Positions 27,303 to 37,222 of a stretch of DNA of 64,000 bases are shown here, one piece after another (within the stretch, counting starts at the first letter, position 1; each line of letters starts with the position of its first letter). Both the position numbers and the translations under genes were made by a program. The stretch spans positions 43,172 to 107,171 of the forward strand of contig PLIC01000110.1 of NCBI GenBank assembly GCA_003139995.1, written 5' to 3'. The stretch comes from Candidatus Acidiflorens stordalenmirensis (lineage in GTDB: Bacteria > Acidobacteriota > Terriglobia > Terriglobales > Acidobacteriaceae). The notes under the pieces were generated by a model, which was not told the origin of the DNA, searched no databases, and saw only the letters and a list, made by a program, of their open reading frames with translations.

Positions 27303-30300
27303 CTATTTTTCCGTTTCTACTGGCACAACTGGAGCCGCAACCTGCTCTGGTTTGCGCTGCGCCAGATACTCGTACAGATGATAGCGAGTCTCAGCATCCT
27401 GCTGCGCCTCCTGCCACAGAAGTTTGGCGTGTTCAGGGTTGCTCTTGAGCAGCATCTTGAAGCGCGTTTGCTGCTGCAGGAAGTCCCGAACTTTGCGTGT
27501 GGGGGTGCGGGAATCGAGTGTTAACGGATTCTCACCGGCGAGAGTACGCTCCGGATTGTAGCGATAGAGCAGCCACTGTCCCGAATCCACCGCGACTTTC
27601 TGGTCCGACATGGCCGTGGTCATGTCGATGCCGTGCGCGATGCAGTGCGAGTAGGCGATGATGATGCTGGGGCCGTCGTAGGCTTCGGCTTCGAGGAAGG
27701 CCTTGAGCGTGTGCTCGTCTTTGGCGCCCATGGCGACGCTGGCCACATAGACATTGCCGTAACTCATGGCCATCATCCCCAGGTCTTTCTTTTTCCCCGG
27801 TTTGCCTCCTGCCGCGAACTTGGCGACTGCGCCCCGTGGCGTGGATTTCGAGGCTTGGCCACCGGTGTTGGAATAGACCTCGGTGTCGAGCACCAATAGG
27901 TTCACGTTGCGTCCGCTGGCGATCACATGATCGAGGCCGCCGTAGCCAATGTCATAAGCCCAGCCGTCGCCCCCGACGATCCAAACACTCTTCTTTACCA
28001 GCATGTCGGCGAGCGCCAGCAGTTGCTTGGCTTCGGGGGAATTCAGACCCTGCAGTTTTTCCTTCAGCAGCTCGACGCGCTGCCGCTGCTCGAAAATGTC
28101 GGCCTCGTCTTTCTGCGGTTGCGCCAGCAAAGCGGTAACGAGCTCTTCTCCGATCGATCCAGATAGACGGCGCACCAACTCATGCGCGAATTCGGTCTGC
28201 TTGTCGATGGAGAGGCGGAATCCCAGGCCGAACTCGGCATTGTCTTCAAACAGGGAATTCGACCAAGCCGGCCCGCGGCCGTCGGCATTCTTAGACCACG
28301 GCGTCGTCGGCAGGTTGCCGCCGTAGATCGAGGAGCAGCCGGTCGCATTGGCGATCACGGTCCGATCTCCAAAGAGCTGAGACACCAGCTTCAGATACGG
28401 CGTCTCGCCGCATCCGGAACAGGCTCCCGAAAATTCAAACAGCGGCTCTTGCACCTGTTGCTGGCGGATCGTAGTGGTCTTGATCTTCCGGCGATCGAAC
28501 TCGGGAATCTTGAGGAAGAATTCCCAGTTCTCGCGCTCCGGCTCGCGCAGCGGAGGTTGCGCCACCATGTTGATCGCTTTCAGGCGGGTCTCGCTCTTGT
28601 TCTTCACGGGACAGATATCGACGCAAATGCCGCATCCGGTGCAGTCTTCGGGCGCAACCTGGATCGTGTACTTCTGGCCCAGCCAGTCTTTATCCTTATC
28701 GCGCACCTCGGTCGATTTGAAAGTTTTGGGCGCACCCTCCAGATGCTTCGAATCGTAAACCTTGATGCGGAGCACGGCATGAGGGCAGACCATAGCGCAC
28801 TTGCCGCATTGAATGCAGATCTTCGTATCCCACTCGGGAATCTCGAGCGCGATATTGCGCTTTTCCCATTTGGCGGTGCCGGTAGGAAAGGTGCCGTCTA
28901 CTGGGAACGCGCTCACGGGAATCTCGTCGCCGTGGCCGGCGTAAATCACGCCGAGCACATCGCGCTCAAACTGGGGCGCCTGCGGAGAGAACGCGGGCGG
29001 CATTTCGATTTTGCTCGTGACTTTCTCGGGCACGCTGACTTCAAACAGGTGGGCCAGTGTTTCATCCACGGCGCGCAGGTTTTGCTGTACGACATCCTCA
29101 CCTTTCTTGCCGTAGGTGTCGCGGATGGACTGGCGAATGGCTTCAATGGCCTCATCGCGAGGCAGAACCTTGGAGATGGCGAAGAAGCACGCCTGCATGA
29201 TCGTGTTCATGCGCGAGCCCATGCCGGTGTCGCGAGCTACCTGATAGGCGTCAATTATGAAAAACCTGGCCTTCTTGGCGATCAATTGCGTCTGGACTTC
29301 GCGCGGCAAGTGGTCCCAAACATCATCCTTATTGAAAGGACTGTTGAGCAGGAAAACGCCGCCTGGAACCAGGGTGCTGAGCATGTCATAGCGCTCGAGG
29401 AAAATCCACTGATGGCAGGCCACGAAGTTGGCCTTCGAAATCAGGTAGCTGGAGCGGATCGGCTGCGGCCCGAAACGCAGGTGCGAAACCGTCATCGCGC
29501 CCGACTTCTTGGAGTCGTAGACGAAGTAGCCCTGCGCGTAGTTGTCGGTGTTTTCGCCGATGATCTTGATCGAGTTCTTGTTCGCGCCAACCGTGCCATC
29601 CGCGCCCAGGCCATAGAACATGGCTCGCACCATGTTGTCGGGCTCAATGGAAAAATCGGCATCGTAATCCAGACTCGTATGGCTCACGTCGTCTTGAATG
29701 CCAACGGTGAAGTGGTCTTTTATCTGAAGACCGGGCTTCGCCGCCGCCAGGTTGTCGTAAACGGCCTTGACCATCGCGGGCGTGAATTCCTTTGAGGAGA
29801 GACCGTAACGTCCACCGATGGTTTCCGGCGCGAGCTTCAGCGTTCCGTAGCCCAGCTTGATTCCTTCGTGAATCGCGTTGACCACGTCAAGATAGAGCGG
29901 CTCTCTGCCGGCGCCAGTTTCCTTGCTGCGATCGAGGACGGCAATCTTGCGTACGGTTGGGGGAAGCGCTTCGAGGAATCGCTTGACCGAGAACGGGCGG
30001 TACAGCCTGACTTTCAGCAAGCCAACTTTCTCGCCGCGCTGGTTCAGATAGTCCACCGTCTCGTGGGCGGTTTCTGCGCCGGAGCCCATCATGACGATCA
30101 CGCGCTCGGCATCGGGCGCGCCCACGTAGTCGAACAGGTGATAGGAACGCCCCACCACTTGCGAAAACTTGTCCATAACTGCCTGGACTTTATCCGCGCA
30201 GGCGTCGTAGTAGGGATTGCAGGCTTCACGCGCCTGAAAGAAGACGTCGGGGTTCTGCGCCGTGCCGCGCAGCACCGGATGGTCGGGAGAAAGCGCTCGC

Positions 30301-30914
30301 TGCCGATGTTCGACGACATGATCCATATTGATGAGGGCGCGCATGTCGTCTTCGGTAACTATCTCGATTTTGTTTTCTTCATGCGAAGTGCGGAAGCCGT
30401 CAAAGAAATGCAAGAAAGGGATGCGGGTTTCGAGAGTGGCCGCATGAGCGATGAGCGCCAGATCCATGGCCTCCTGGACAGAGTTCGACGAGAGCATCGC
30501 GAATCCCGTGGTCCGGCAGAACATCACATCCGAGTGGTCGCCGAAAATTGAGAGGGCGTGGGTTGCAACCGTGCGCGCGCTGACGTGAAATGCCGTAGGC
30601 GTGAGTTCGCCCGCGATCTTGTTCATGTTGGGGATCATCAGCAGCAGACCTTGCGACGCAGTAAAGGTCGTGGACAAGGCTCCGGTCTGGAGCGCGCCAT
30701 GAACCGCTCCGGCGGCGCCGCCTTCGCTTTGCATTTCGATCACGTGGGGCACGGTGCCCCAGATGTTGGGCACACCTTCCGACGACCATTGGTCTGCCCA
30801 TTCGCCCATGTTCGACGACGGCGTGATGGGATAAATCGCGATGACCTCATTGAGACGGTAGGCGACATACGCGACTGCCTCGTTGCCGTCCATGGTCTTG
30901 AACTTACGCTTCAT
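27303..30914 (-). CDS. nifJ: Pyruvate:ferredoxin (flavodoxin) oxidoreductase
   Basis: Single-chain enzyme of 1203 residues converting pyruvate and CoA to acetyl-CoA and CO2 with reduction of ferredoxin. Domain order is typical. The N-terminal pyrimidine-binding domain contains AVAYVAYRLNEVIAIYPITPSS. A gamma domain follows. Two [4Fe-4S] sites, CIQCGKCAMVCP near residue 700 and CTGCGICVDICP near 757, come before the thiamine-diphosphate domain with CSGCGETPYLKL near 829 and the GDGWAYDIGYGG segment. The start has AAGGGG a few bases upstream. A perfect TGTGA-N6-TCACA box lies ~118 bases before it. The enzyme implies a fermentative or low-oxygen branch of metabolism. Confidence 0.96.
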   Translation of the reverse strand: MKRKFKTMDGNEAVAYVAYRLNEVIAIYPITPSSNMGEWADQWSSEGVPNIWGTVPHVIEMQSEGGAAGAVHGALQTGALSTTFTASQGLLLMIPNMNKIAGELTPTAFHVSARTVATHALSIFGDHSDVMFCRTTGFAMLSSNSVQEAMDLALIAHAATLETRIPFLHFFDGFRTSHEENKIEIVTEDDMRALINMDHVVEHRQRALSPDHPVLRGTAQNPDVFFQAREACNPYYDACADKVQAVMDKFSQVVGRSYHLFDYVGAPDAERVIVMMGSGAETAHETVDYLNQRGEKVGLLKVRLYRPFSVKRFLEALPPTVRKIAVLDRSKETGAGREPLYLDVVNAIHEGIKLGYGTLKLAPETIGGRYGLSSKEFTPAMVKAVYDNLAAAKPGLQIKDHFTVGIQDDVSHTSLDYDADFSIEPDNMVRAMFYGLGADGTVGANKNSIKIIGENTDNYAQGYFVYDSKKSGAMTVSHLRFGPQPIRSSYLISKANFVACHQWIFLERYDMLSTLVPGGVFLLNSPFNKDDVWDHLPREVQTQLIAKKARFFIIDAYQVARDTGMGSRMNTIMQACFFAISKVLPRDEAIEAIRQSIRDTYGKKGEDVVQQNLRAVDETLAHLFEVSVPEKVTSKIEMPPAFSPQAPQFERDVLGVIYAGHGDEIPVSAFPVDGTFPTGTAKWEKRNIALEIPEWDTKICIQCGKCAMVCPHAVLRIKVYDSKHLEGAPKTFKSTEVRDKDKDWLGQKYTIQVAPEDCTGCGICVDICPVKNKSETRLKAINMVAQPPLREPERENWEFFLKIPEFDRRKIKTTTIRQQQVQEPLFEFSGACSGCGETPYLKLVSQLFGDRTVIANATGCSSIYGGNLPTTPWSKNADGRGPAWSNSLFEDNAEFGLGFRLSIDKQTEFAHELVRRLSGSIGEELVTALLAQPQKDEADIFEQRQRVELLKEKLQGLNSPEAKQLLALADMLVKKSVWIVGGDGWAYDIGYGGLDHVIASGRNVNLLVLDTEVYSNTGGQASKSTPRGAVAKFAAGGKPGKKKDLGMMAMSYGNVYVASVAMGAKDEHTLKAFLEAEAYDGPSIIIAYSHCIAHGIDMTTAMSDQKVAVDSGQWLLYRYNPERTLAGENPLTLDSRTPTRKVRDFLQQQTRFKMLLKSNPEHAKLLWQEAQQDAETRYHLYEYLAQRKPEQVAAPVVPVETEK

Positions 30915-31024
30915 GACATCCCCTTCTGAATTTTTCGGTGATTCCTACGGACTGTTCTGAGGAACGGTCTTCTATAGAATGCCGGAACGAGGCGATATTG
31001 TCGGGAACATGGCTCACTGCGACG

Positions 31025-31040
31025 TGTGATCCCAGTCACA
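31025..31040 (-). promoter_or_regulatory. Crp/Fnr-type operator upstream of nifJ
   Basis: TGTGATCCCAGTCACA is a perfect match to the TGTGA-N6-TCACA consensus. Its centre is about 118 bases before the nifJ start codon. Related boxes occur at 34984 and 37778. Confidence 0.65.
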
Positions 31041-31103
31041 GGCGCGCAAGTGCCCGTGGCGAAAGTGAGACCGCACTCTTCAACTCTCAATTCCCCAGAC
31101 TTT

Positions 31104-31210
31104 GTCGTCCCGAGCGAAGCGATTGATCTGCATTTTGCGGCGAACTGCAGATCCCTCGCATTCAGCTTCCCTCAGGAACGGGATGACAATTCATGAAAAG
31201 TGTCGCTCGC
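31104..31210. repeat. REP-like palindromic repeat, copy 1
   Basis: It has a CCCGAGCGAAGC left arm, a core GATCTGCATTTTGCGG...CTGCAGATCCC, a degenerate right arm ending CGGGATGACAATTC, and a shared flank TGAAAAGTGTCGCTCG. The 61701-61797 copy has the same arms and flank, with the core in the opposite orientation. It is the main content of the 338-base gap between nifJ and the Pat-like gene. Confidence 0.65.
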
Positions 31211-31252
31211 GCCCGCTCCGGGTTCGACTTTCACTACGCTCCCCTGAATCGT

Positions 31253-34003
31253 TCAGAGGTCTAAGAACGCCCGGACCGAAGTTAGGTCTTCGCTGGTGCG
31301 AACGCCAAAGCCAAGGCGCTTCATGATGACCTGCATCGCTACGTTGTCAGGCATCATTTCCGCGGACACCTGGCTTAATTTTTCCTCCCGGGCAATCTGG
31401 ACGACACGGCGGAGCAATTCATTTCCCAACCCCAGATTTTGATACTGATCTGCGACCAGCACCGCGACTTCCGCTTCATTCTTGCCGTGAAGCCGGTTGA
31501 TACGCCCAACGCCAATGATCCCGCGCTCTCCCGTGGCGGGATCGACGCGTTCGGCGACCAGGGCCATTTCGCGGTCGTAATCGCCGAAACAGATGCGCAA
31601 CAGCCGCTCATGCGCCACTCGCTGGCTCAGGCTGAGGGAGCAGAAGTAGCGCAAATAGACAGTGCGATCGGAAAGCGTCTCGTGAAACTTAACCATCAAC
31701 GGTTCGTCTTCAGGGCGGATGGGGCGGATGGTGACCTGATTTCCATTCTTCATTGTCCAGGACGAGACATACTGGAAGGGATAGGGACGGATCGCGGGCT
31801 TGGGCAACTGATCGAGGGTTACGGCGGGCCCGTGCAACACGACTCTGGCATCGAGGGCCAGCAGGTGGTCCGGTGAAGCCAGCAGGGGATTGATGTCAAT
31901 TTCCGCAATCCAGCGCTGTTCGACCACCAACTGACTGAAGCGGACTAACAGGGCCTCCAGCGCCGCCATGTTGATTGGCTTGCGTCCACGGACTCCCTTC
32001 AGCGCGGTGAAGACCTTCGTCTGCTCCATCATTCTTTGCGCCAGCGTCGTGTTCAGTGGCGGAAGCGCCAGGGCGCGATCTCGATACACTTCGACAAGCT
32101 GGCCACCGGAACCAAACAGAATGACGGGCCCAAACTGCGGGTCCACGCTGCTGCCGAGGATCAACTCGTAGCCCTCGAGTTTCACCATTGGCTGCACCGT
32201 GACGCCGGAGAATTGGTCGCGGCCAACTTTCGCGGCCACGGAAGACTCGATGGCGCGATAGGCAGAGCGGACCGCCGCTTCATCTCGTAAGTTCAGTTTG
32301 ACTCCGCCAACATCCGTTTTGTGCGTGATGGTTTCGGAATAAACTTTCAGCACAATCGGAAAGCCAAGTTTCAAAGCAATCGCGGCCGCCTCGTCCTCGC
32401 TGGCCGCAACGCGCGTCTCCACCGTGGGGATGCCGTAAAGCGATAACAACTGCTTCGACTCCAACTCGGTGAGCAACAAGCGGCCCTGCTTTCGCGAGTT
32501 CTGAATGATTTGCTCGACCTGATCGCGGGCTGCGTTCCCCAGCTCAGAGTCCTCGGCAAGGGTGGGAGTCTCGTAGAGTCCGCGCAGGTTGTAGGTGTAG
32601 CGCCACATATAGGTGAAAGCCCGCGCGGCGGTGTCGGGAAAAGGAAAGGTTGGAATGCCCGCCGAATTCAAGGCGGCTTCGCCGGCTGCAACGGAGTTCC
32701 CTCCCATCCAACTGGCCAGCACGGGCTTTCCAAATTGTTTAGCGTAAGGCTTCAAACCTTCTGCAATCTGCAAAGGGTCGGTCATGCCTTGCGGCGTAAG
32801 GATGACCAGGAGCCCATCGCTGTTTGGGTCTTGCGAAGCAATTTCGAGGGCGCGAGCATAACGCTCGGAATCCGCATCGCCGAGAACATCGATGGGATTG
32901 TTATGACTCCAGTGGGGCGGGAGGAACTCATCGAGGCGCTTCATGCTTTCCGGGGAAACTTCGGCCAATTCTCCGCCATTGTTCACCAGCGAGTCGGTGG
33001 CCAGGACTGCAGGCCCGCCGGCATTGGTCAGGATGGTAAGCCGCGGACCCTTGGGGCGGGGTTGTCTGCCGAGCACTTCCGCCATATAGAAAAGGTCGGC
33101 GATATTGTGTACCCGCAAAACGCCCGAGCGGCGGAAGGCTGCGTCCAGCACTTCGTCGCTGCCGGTGAGCGCGCCGGTATGGGAGGCGGCAGCGCGGGAA
33201 GCCGCTTGCGAGCGGCCGGCCTTGATCACGAGGATCGGCTTGGTGAGTGCGACTTCACGCGCGGCGGACATGAATGACCGCGCATCCCCCACGGATTCCA
33301 TATAGATCAGGATGCTCTTAGTGTGCGGGTCGTCGCCAAACTGATAGATCAAGTCGCCCCAACCAACATCCAGCATCGAACCGGTAGAAACAATCGCGCT
33401 GAATCCCACTTGTTCGCGCTGGCTCCAGTCGAGGATTGCGGTCAAAAGCGCTCCGCTCTGGCCCAGGAACGCGACACTGCCCGCCTTCGGCGTATCTTTG
33501 GCGAAAGTGGCGTTAAACCCGATCGTCGGGTTCATAATGCCCAGGCAGTTGGGGCCAACCAAGCGCATGGCAGTACGCCGCAACTGCTCTTGAATCTGGT
33601 TCTCGAGGGCGATGCCTTCCGCGCCGTGTTCCCTGAATCCAGCAGAGATCACAACCGCGGACTTGGTGCGGGCGTCCACGCAGTCGGCAATAAGCTGCGG
33701 GACCGTCGCTGCCGGAGTGCAAACCACAGCCACGTCCACTGCTTCAGGGATGTCGCGAACGCTTTTGTAGGCTTTCAGCCCCAGCACTTCAGGATTCTTG
33801 GCATTGACGGGATATACCTTCCCTTGAAAGCCACCGTGCAACAAGTTCTCAAGGACGCTCCGGCCCACGGTGCCGGCACGGCTGCTTGCGCCAATGACGG
33901 CTACCGAGCGTGGAGCAAACATTGCGTCCAGGCTGCTTCTCCCTGCTCTTCGCCTCTCTACATGCGGTATTAGTGGCACCGTGCCTGCCTCGGTCGAACT
34001 CAT
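31253..34003 (-). CDS. NDP-forming acyl-CoA synthetase / GNAT acetyltransferase fusion (Pat-like)
   Basis: A 916-residue multidomain protein. Residues ~25-155 form a CoA-binding domain ([28 protein letters not shown]). A ligase domain follows with [12 protein letters not shown] near residue 275, the site of the phosphorylated His in ADP-forming acetyl-CoA synthetases. An ATP-grasp domain comes next ([20 protein letters not shown] near 555), and a GNAT domain from about 745 ([37 protein letters not shown]). The architecture equals Pat/PatZ protein lysine acetyltransferases that silence acetyl-CoA synthetase. Here the ligase His is present, so acetate or acyl-CoA interconversion with ATP is also possible. 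AGGAGG lies five bases before the ATG. It lies between nifJ and acetyl-CoA hydrolase, in keeping with an acetyl-CoA role. Confidence 0.88.
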   Translation of the reverse strand: MSSTEAGTVPLIPHVERRRAGRSSLDAMFAPRSVAVIGASSRAGTVGRSVLENLLHGGFQGKVYPVNAKNPEVLGLKAYKSVRDIPEAVDVAVVCTPAATVPQLIADCVDARTKSAVVISAGFREHGAEGIALENQIQEQLRRTAMRLVGPNCLGIMNPTIGFNATFAKDTPKAGSVAFLGQSGALLTAILDWSQREQVGFSAIVSTGSMLDVGWGDLIYQFGDDPHTKSILIYMESVGDARSFMSAAREVALTKPILVIKAGRSQAASRAAASHTGALTGSDEVLDAAFRRSGVLRVHNIADLFYMAEVLGRQPRPKGPRLTILTNAGGPAVLATDSLVNNGGELAEVSPESMKRLDEFLPPHWSHNNPIDVLGDADSERYARALEIASQDPNSDGLLVILTPQGMTDPLQIAEGLKPYAKQFGKPVLASWMGGNSVAAGEAALNSAGIPTFPFPDTAARAFTYMWRYTYNLRGLYETPTLAEDSELGNAARDQVEQIIQNSRKQGRLLLTELESKQLLSLYGIPTVETRVAASEDEAAAIALKLGFPIVLKVYSETITHKTDVGGVKLNLRDEAAVRSAYRAIESSVAAKVGRDQFSGVTVQPMVKLEGYELILGSSVDPQFGPVILFGSGGQLVEVYRDRALALPPLNTTLAQRMMEQTKVFTALKGVRGRKPINMAALEALLVRFSQLVVEQRWIAEIDINPLLASPDHLLALDARVVLHGPAVTLDQLPKPAIRPYPFQYVSSWTMKNGNQVTIRPIRPEDEPLMVKFHETLSDRTVYLRYFCSLSLSQRVAHERLLRICFGDYDREMALVAERVDPATGERGIIGVGRINRLHGKNEAEVAVLVADQYQNLGLGNELLRRVVQIAREEKLSQVSAEMMPDNVAMQVIMKRLGFGVRTSEDLTSVRAFLDL

Positions 34004-34278
34004 GAAACCTCCTAATTATTAGTATTTATTTATTATTCAATCTCGCCGCGGTGAAAACGGCCACTTCGATTATCGGCGAATGGTTCGATTCTCTGCAAAC
34101 CGCCAAAGGCTCAAGTAGCGCGACGCCGCTCAGCCGCGAGCCGCCTACCCGTTTCCACGGCACGCGCAAGATATCTTCAGAGAAATGTTTCTGCTGGAAG
34201 AAGGCGGCCGCATCCCTAGGGGCGGGCATCTTCTCGTGATGACCAGGTCATGCGGCAGCTCTCTCGGGACCACGACAA

Positions 34279-34791
34279 TTACTGCGCTTTCGGGTTCGAT
34301 CTACGACCCACCTCTTTGCCAACAACTGACAAAGAGTGGCCAACTTCCACTCGTGGTTCAACCACCTGTACCCGCGGTTCAAATCTCTGTTCGAGGGAGA
34401 GCGCGCGAGACACGAGGCATAGCTCCTTGGCCTTCTGTAAGAGCTTGATGGCCCGGGCCTGTTCCTGTTCGTGCGAAATCGTCAGGTTCGCGCGAATGAA
34501 CACTTCGCCGAAGTGATAGCCTGTCTCAGACTTGGCGATAGCGCCGTCCACTTCCACCTGCAGGTCTTTGTACTCAAACTTCGAACTCTCCGCGACTGCC
34601 CGAAAGGTAGTCGTATAGCAACTGGCGACCGCACAGAGCAGCAAGTCCTCCGGTGTCCACCTGCCGTCCATTCCGCCAAAAGCAGGCGGTGAAGTGAAAT
34701 GGATCGCGTTCGGCGCGGAACTGGAGTTTGCAATGCCAGTCCGGCCCGAGGCCCACCATGCAACTACTCGAAACGGATGTGCTTCTTCCAT
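34279..34791 (-). CDS. OsmC family protein
   Basis: About 170 residues. The OsmC fold is indicated by the ASGRTGIANS start of the beta domain, FGGMDGRWTPEDLLLCAVASCY (the family helix with the active Cys near residue 57) and LQKAKELCLVSRAL near 122, which supplies the second Cys. These proteins reduce organic or lipid hydroperoxides using the two cysteines. Start MEEAHPF is chosen because an AGGAGG sits 12 bases upstream; the in-frame ATG at 34818 would begin before that ribosome site. It is divergent from the Crp/Fnr gene, so redox control is plausible. Confidence 0.87.
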   Translation of the reverse strand: MEEAHPFRVVAWWASGRTGIANSSSAPNAIHFTSPPAFGGMDGRWTPEDLLLCAVASCYTTTFRAVAESSKFEYKDLQVEVDGAIAKSETGYHFGEVFIRANLTISHEQEQARAIKLLQKAKELCLVSRALSLEQRFEPRVQVVEPRVEVGHSLSVVGKEVGRRSNPKAQ

Positions 34792-34983
34792 GGTGTTATC
34801 ACCCTCCTTGCCCCGCATTTCAAAGTTGCAGGAGCATCAGGACCTAAGTAGGAAAGTCCCGGTTCCCCGACTTCGGTTGCGGCGCTCATGGAGACCTCCC
34901 TCTCGCAGCTTCCACAAACTCCCGTGGGTATAGATTGTTCCTCGCAGAGGGCTTTGCCGGCCATGCGTGAAGTCACAGTTTTT

Positions 34984-35018
34984 CGTGATCCTGATCACCG
35001 CGCGATCGGTGATACAAT
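34984..35018 (+). promoter_or_regulatory. Crp/Fnr box and -10 element ahead of the Crp/Fnr gene
   Basis: CGTGATCCTGATCACC (34984-34999) contains GTGA-N6-TCAC. TACAAT (35013-35018) is a good -10, placing the box centre about -33 relative to a predicted start at ~35025. Overlap with the -35 region suggests autorepression. The box is also about 190 bases upstream of the divergent osmC gene. Confidence 0.55.
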
Positions 35019-35040
35019 TTTTGTTGAAAGCCTTTCCCGA

Positions 35041-35754
35041 ATGCGCGCTCCCTACGGGCTGAATATCCTCGACAACTGCCTCACCTGCCCGATGCGGGAG
35101 GAGCAGTTATTCTGCAATCTGCCGCTGGCCGCGATGCAGCGCTTGAATGAGATCAAATCCACCGCCGTCTACCCAAAATCCGCGATGCTGTTTATCGAGG
35201 GACAGCAGCCCCGCGGGGTGTTTGTGCTATGCACGGGGAAGGCGAAGCTTTCGACGTCATCGGTCGAGGGCAGAACCGTCATCACCAAAATCTCGGAAGC
35301 GGGGGACGTTCTGGGGCTCAGCGCCACGATTTCCAACCGGCCTTACGAAGTGACCGCCGAGATGATCGAGCCGGGCCAGGCAAATTTCATTACCCGCGAT
35401 GCCTTGCTGCACTTCATGCGTGAATATGGAGAAGTGGCGCTGCGAGTGGCGGAACAGCTAAGCCGCAATTACCACTCGGCGTATGAAGGGATCCGCACGC
35501 TGGGACTCACTAACTCCCCTTCCGAGAGATTCGCAAAGTTACTGCTGGGATGGTCCAATGCACCAGGCAATCACGATCCCCTGCAGGTGAAGCTGACGCT
35601 TACGCATGAGGAAATCGCCGAAATCATTGGCACGACGCGTGAAACCGTCAGCCGCTTGTTCTCGCAGTTTAAGAGGAAACAAATCGTGCAATTGAGGGGC
35701 GCGGCCCTGATCATCCGCAACAAAGCCGCGCTGGAAAAAATGGTCAAGCCCTGA
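35041..35754 (+). CDS. Crp/Fnr family transcriptional regulator with N-terminal cysteines
   Basis: About 237 residues. The N-terminus contains NCLTCPMREEQLFC (Cys13, Cys16, Cys25), a pattern compatible with an Fe-S or redox sensor. A cyclic-nucleotide-type beta roll (LFIEGQQPRGVFVLCTGKAKL) and dimer helix follow. The helix-turn-helix LTHEEIAEIIGTTRETVSR has Arg200-Glu201-x3-Arg205, the arrangement that in E. coli Crp contacts GTGA half-sites, rather than Fnr's Val-Glu-x3-Arg. Three GTGA-N6-TCAC boxes flank neighbouring operons. The ATG at 35041 is preferred over 34888 because the promoter-like TACAAT and the operator lie between them and the extra 51 residues are not family-like. Confidence 0.86.
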   Translation: MRAPYGLNILDNCLTCPMREEQLFCNLPLAAMQRLNEIKSTAVYPKSAMLFIEGQQPRGVFVLCTGKAKLSTSSVEGRTVITKISEAGDVLGLSATISNRPYEVTAEMIEPGQANFITRDALLHFMREYGEVALRVAEQLSRNYHSAYEGIRTLGLTNSPSERFAKLLLGWSNAPGNHDPLQVKLTLTHEEIAEIIGTTRETVSRLFSQFKRKQIVQLRGAALIIRNKAALEKMVKP

Positions 35755-35787
35755 GTTCTGTTCCGTGTTTGTGCGATTCCAGACTTG

Positions 35788-35854
35788 TTCACCGCCGAGA
35801 CGCAGAGAGCGCCGGAAACCCCAAAAGAGCTTTTCTCGCCGTCTGGGCGGTGAA
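35788..35854. terminator. Palindrome between convergent crp-like and CoA-hydrolase genes
   Basis: TTCACCGCCGAGACG (35788-35802) pairs with CGTCTGGGCGGTGAA (35840-35854), 14 of 15 positions, with a 37-base loop. Its position between two gene ends suggests a bidirectional transcript end or a REP-like element. There is no T tract. Confidence 0.4.
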
Positions 35855-35876
35855 AAGCTCTCACGCTCAGCGGGGG

Positions 35877-37208
35877 CTAAATTGATGGCTTCGCTGGCTC
35901 TGCCTGCGGGCGGTGCAGCCATTTGGTCTTTTCGCAGTACTCGTAGAGTTCTTCGCGGAAGTTTGGATGCGCGATCTCAATGAGCGCTTGCGCCCGCTCC
36001 CGGATGGTCTTTCCATGCAAGTAAGCCACGCCGTACTCGGTCACCACGTAGCGGACTAGGCCCCGGGAAGTGACCACTCCCGCGCCCGGGCTCAACATCG
36101 GGACAATTCGTGAAATCGCGCCATTCTTGGCGGTCGAGGAGATGGCAATGATCGGTTTGCCACCTTTCGATCGCGACGCTCCGCGAATGAAGTCCACCTG
36201 CCCGCCAATCCCGCTGTAGAACCGGTTTCCGACCGAGTCCGAGCAAACCTGGCCGGTCAAGTCGATCTGCAGGGCCGAGTTAATGGCCACCATATTGTCG
36301 TTACGGGCAATGAATCCGGGATCGTTGGTATAGGCCGTGGGATGGAACTCGAAGATGGGATTGTTGTCGACAAAGTCGAACAGCTTTTTCGTGCCCAACG
36401 CGAAGCCGAGTATGATCTTGCGCGGCTTGAAGTTCTTGCGCGCGCCCGTGATCACGCCCGCCTCAATGAGCGGCATCACACCATCCGACACCAGTTCGCT
36501 GTGTACGCCGAGATCCTTGCGATCGCTGAGGAAGGGAAGCACGGCATCGGGAATTCCGCCGATTCCAGTCTGCAGCACCGCCCCGTCTTCGATTAAGCCG
36601 GCGACGTTGCGGGCGATGGCCCTATGCAGGTCGGTGATTTGCGGCGGCTTCATGGCGCACAGCGGCCGTGACGATTCCACCACCACATCGATGTCACTCA
36701 CATGGATGAAGCTGTCGCCATAGGTTCGCGGCATGTGGCCGTTGACCTGCGCCACCACGTAGCGAGCACACTTGGCTGCCGTGAGCGTGGTGTCCACGCC
36801 CACGCCAAAGCTGCAATAACCATGCGAATCCGGGAGCGACACTTCGATGAGAGCGACATCAATCGGCATGGCGCCGCTCTCGAACAGCTCTTCGATCTCG
36901 CTCAGGTAGATCGGCGTGTAGTCGGCCCGGCCCTCGTTAATGGCCTCGCGCACATTGCCGCCGATAAACATTGCGTTGTGCCGGAAGCGCCCTTCCATCT
37001 CCGGCGCCACATAGGGAGCGCATCCCATGGTCATCATGTGGACGATTTCCACATCATGAACCGAAGAGCCGCGCCGGATCAGGGCTTCGACCAGGGTCTC
37101 CGGCTCCGCGCAGCCCGGCTGGATATACACCCGCATTCCCGATTCAACGCAGCGTAAGGCTTCGTCCGAGGTTTGAACCTTTCTTGCATATTCGATTTCC
37201 CATGACAT
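35877..37208 (-). CDS. Acetyl-CoA hydrolase / 4-hydroxybutyrate-type CoA-transferase
   Basis: A 443-residue family I CoA-transferase of the acetyl-CoA hydrolase/transferase group. The N-terminal domain contains RVYIQPGCAEPETLVEALIRRG. The C-terminal domain contains GIGGIPDAVLPFL and GVHSELVSDGV, in which the Glu is the position that forms the glutamyl-CoA thioester in 4-hydroxybutyrate CoA-transferase. SIGGQ-like GIGGQVDFIRGA and EYGVAYLHGKTIRERA are family blocks. It would move CoA between acetyl-CoA and another acid, releasing acetate. It starts 14 bases after the RsbRD-N gene and is probably cotranscribed from the promoter region holding the 37778 box. Confidence 0.9.
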   Translation of the reverse strand: MSWEIEYARKVQTSDEALRCVESGMRVYIQPGCAEPETLVEALIRRGSSVHDVEIVHMMTMGCAPYVAPEMEGRFRHNAMFIGGNVREAINEGRADYTPIYLSEIEELFESGAMPIDVALIEVSLPDSHGYCSFGVGVDTTLTAAKCARYVVAQVNGHMPRTYGDSFIHVSDIDVVVESSRPLCAMKPPQITDLHRAIARNVAGLIEDGAVLQTGIGGIPDAVLPFLSDRKDLGVHSELVSDGVMPLIEAGVITGARKNFKPRKIILGFALGTKKLFDFVDNNPIFEFHPTAYTNDPGFIARNDNMVAINSALQIDLTGQVCSDSVGNRFYSGIGGQVDFIRGASRSKGGKPIIAISSTAKNGAISRIVPMLSPGAGVVTSRGLVRYVVTEYGVAYLHGKTIRERAQALIEIAHPNFREELYEYCEKTKWLHRPQAEPAKPSI

Positions 37209-37222
37209 CTCTTGCGATCTCC

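Noticed and set aside
28182..29795. A 537-codon plus-strand frame opposite pyruvate:ferredoxin oxidoreductase
   Set aside because: The minus strand encodes a complete, motif-rich enzyme; the plus frame has no recognisable feature.
34232..34252. TGACCAGGTCA palindrome considered as a fourth Crp/Fnr box upstream of the Pat-like gene
   Set aside because: The spacing between GTGA and the opposite half-site is wrong for GTGA-N6-TCAC; not counted.
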